Source: JAWKWH01 sp041582695
GTDB lineage: Bacteria; Pseudomonadota; Alphaproteobacteria; Rhizobiales; Rhizobiaceae
Assembly: GCA_041582695.1 (NCBI GenBank)
Contig: JBFIBB010000067.1
Location: 1 to 13,586, forward strand
DNA length: 13,586 nt
Reading direction: 5' to 3'
Shown: one piece after another, positions 12,468 through 13,586 of the stretch
Layout: each line of letters starts with the position of its first letter
How positions within the stretch are numbered: the first letter of the stretch is position 1
The notes under the pieces: model-generated
Told to the model about the DNA's origin: nothing
Seen by the model: the letters and a program-made list of their open reading frames with translations, nothing else
Database searches by the model: none
Translations under genes and position numbers: made by a program

Positions 12468-13586
12468 TTGCCGCGTCCAGATACACCATTGCTCGATACC
12501 GTTCGCGTTCCAGCGGACCTGCGGAAGCTGAACGAAAGCGATCTTAAACAGATCGCTGAAGAGCTGCGTGCCGAGGTCATCGACGCAGTCTCGACGACCG
12601 GCGGCCATCTCGGCGCGGGTCTTGGCGTTGTCGAACTGACGGTGGCGCTCCACTATGTCTTCAATACGCCCGAGGACAGGCTGATCTGGGATGTTGGCCA
12701 CCAGTGCTATCCCCACAAGGTGCTGACGGGCAGGCGCGACCGCATACGTACCTTGCGCCAGGAAGGCGGGCTGTCAGGCTTCACCAGGCGCGCAGAGAGC
12801 GAGTACGACCCGTTCGGCGCCGCCCATTCCTCGACATCGATTTCCGCCGGCCTCGGCATGGCGGTAGCGCGTGATCTGAGCGGCAGAACGAACAACGTGA
12901 TCGCGGTAATAGGCGATGGCGCGATGTCTGCGGGCATGGCTTATGAAGCGATGAACAACGCCGGCGCCCTGGATGCGCGGCTGATCGTAATCCTTAACGA
13001 CAACGACATGTCGATCGCGCCCCCCACCGGCGCCATGAGCGCCTACCTTGCCCGCCTCGCTTCGGGGCGCACCTATCAGGGTTTCCGTGAATTCGGCAAG
13101 AAGATGACCGCCTATCTGGGCGAGCGTATCGACCGGGCGATCACCCGCGCCGTCGAACACGCCCGCGGCTACGTCACCGGCGGCACGTTGTTCGAGGAGA
13201 TGGGTTTCTATCACATCGGACCGATCGACGGGCACAATCTCGAACATCTGGTACCGGTCTTGAAGAATGTCCGCGACAACGGCACGGGCCCGATCCTGGT
13301 CCACGTCATCACGCAGAAGGGCAAGGGTTATGCGCCTGCCGAGAAGGCGAATGACAAGTATCACGGCGTCAATAAGTTCGACGTGATCACCGGCGCCCAG
13401 GCCAAGGCGCCGTCCAATGCGCCAAGCTACACCAAGGTGTTTGCCGAAAGCCTGGTGCAGGAAGCACGCGAGGACGACAGGATCATTGCCGTTACCGCTG
13501 CGATGCCGTCGGGCACCGGGCTCGACCATTTCGCCGGAATCTTTCCCGAGCGCACATTCGACGTCGGCATTGCCGAACAGCACGCC
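12468..13586 (+). CDS. dxs: 1-deoxy-D-xylulose-5-phosphate synthase, 3'-truncated by the window edge
   Basis: Thiamine-diphosphate enzyme that condenses pyruvate and glyceraldehyde 3-phosphate, the committed step of the MEP isoprenoid pathway and also a source for thiamine and PLP. The first 373 codons are present out of roughly 640 in the family. Seen: TGGHLGAGLG with H47; WDVGHQCYPHKVLTGRR; the ThDP-Mg motif GDGAMSAG with D150 and N179 in LNDNDMSI; YHIGPIDGHN; and, at the edge, DVGIAEQHA, whose glutamate (E370) is the ThDP-activating residue. Start: no ATG is in frame nearby. TTG 12468 gives LPRPDTPLLDTV, close to rhizobial DXS N-termini (MPQTPLLD), and GGAAAG (12451-12456) lies upstream, though at long spacing. 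GTG 12435 and TTG 12489 are alternatives. It follows xseB after 93 bases. Confidence 0.96.
   Translation, partial: MPRPDTPLLDTVRVPADLRKLNESDLKQIAEELRAEVIDAVSTTGGHLGAGLGVVELTVALHYVFNTPEDRLIWDVGHQCYPHKVLTGRRDRIRTLRQEGGLSGFTRRAESEYDPFGAAHSSTSISAGLGMAVARDLSGRTNNVIAVIGDGAMSAGMAYEAMNNAGALDARLIVILNDNDMSIAPPTGAMSAYLARLASGRTYQGFREFGKKMTAYLGERIDRAITRAVEHARGYVTGGTLFEEMGFYHIGPIDGHNLEHLVPVLKNVRDNGTGPILVHVITQKGKGYAPAEKANDKYHGVNKFDVITGAQAKAPSNAPSYTKVFAESLVQEAREDDRIIAVTAAMPSGTGLDHFAGIFPERTFDVGIAEQHA

Noticed and set aside
12774..13583. 269-codon open frame antisense to dxs
   Set aside because: It lies opposite a certain dxs reading frame; the product has no recognisable domain.

Overview
The window looks like chromosomal DNA of an alphaproteobacterium of the order Rhizobiales, most like the Mesorhizobium/Nitratireductor (Phyllobacteriaceae) group. 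The evidence is high GC, protein sequences that read like rhizobial homologues (DXS, AroC, FabI, XseB), a DUF1344 protein, a fused RibB with a degenerate RibA half, and familiar neighbourhoods (pdxH next to a surface-antigen lipoprotein, dnaJ-fabI-phosphatase, xseB-dxs). The genus is an inference from remembered homologues, not from a search.

Layout. 1-2355 (+): the 3' part of a long acyl-CoA dehydrogenase, then a crotonase-fold protein; together a fatty-acyl-CoA catabolism pair. 2391-3452 (-): an exported FGE-sulfatase-domain (SUMF1-like) protein with visibly lower GC than its surroundings and its own likely promoter. 3545-4162 (-): pdxH (PLP salvage), divergent from a 17-kDa-surface-antigen-like lipoprotein at 4206-4685 (+). 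4775-7254 (+): a zinc-finger-less DnaJ co-chaperone, the enoyl-ACP reductase FabI and a histidine phosphatase. 7267-7515 (-): a small exported DUF1344 protein. 7778-10005 (+): aroC (last step to chorismate) and ribB (riboflavin branch), apparently one operon behind a recognisable promoter. 10122-11087 (+): an uncharacterised polytopic membrane protein. 11175-13586 (+): a histone-deacetylase-family zinc amidohydrolase, xseB (exonuclease VII small subunit) and the 5' two thirds of dxs (isoprenoid precursor synthesis), which runs off the window.

Most of this is conserved housekeeping metabolism: fatty acids, PLP, chorismate, riboflavin and isoprenoids. I found no tRNA, rRNA, CRISPR, insertion sequence, phage gene, toxin-antitoxin pair or defence cassette, and no gene-free stretch longer than 300 bases. 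I do not see a clear undescribed multi-gene system. What deserves a second look is at the level of single proteins and sites: a crotonase lacking both hydratase glutamates but carrying an isomerase-type glutamate; a low-GC exported SUMF1 protein that lacks the formylglycine-generating cysteines; the cysteine-free RibA half of RibB; an alanine in FabI where E. coli has Gly93; non-ATG starts for dxs and the lipoprotein; and hairpins that could mask ribosome binding sites upstream of the deacetylase-like gene and the membrane protein.
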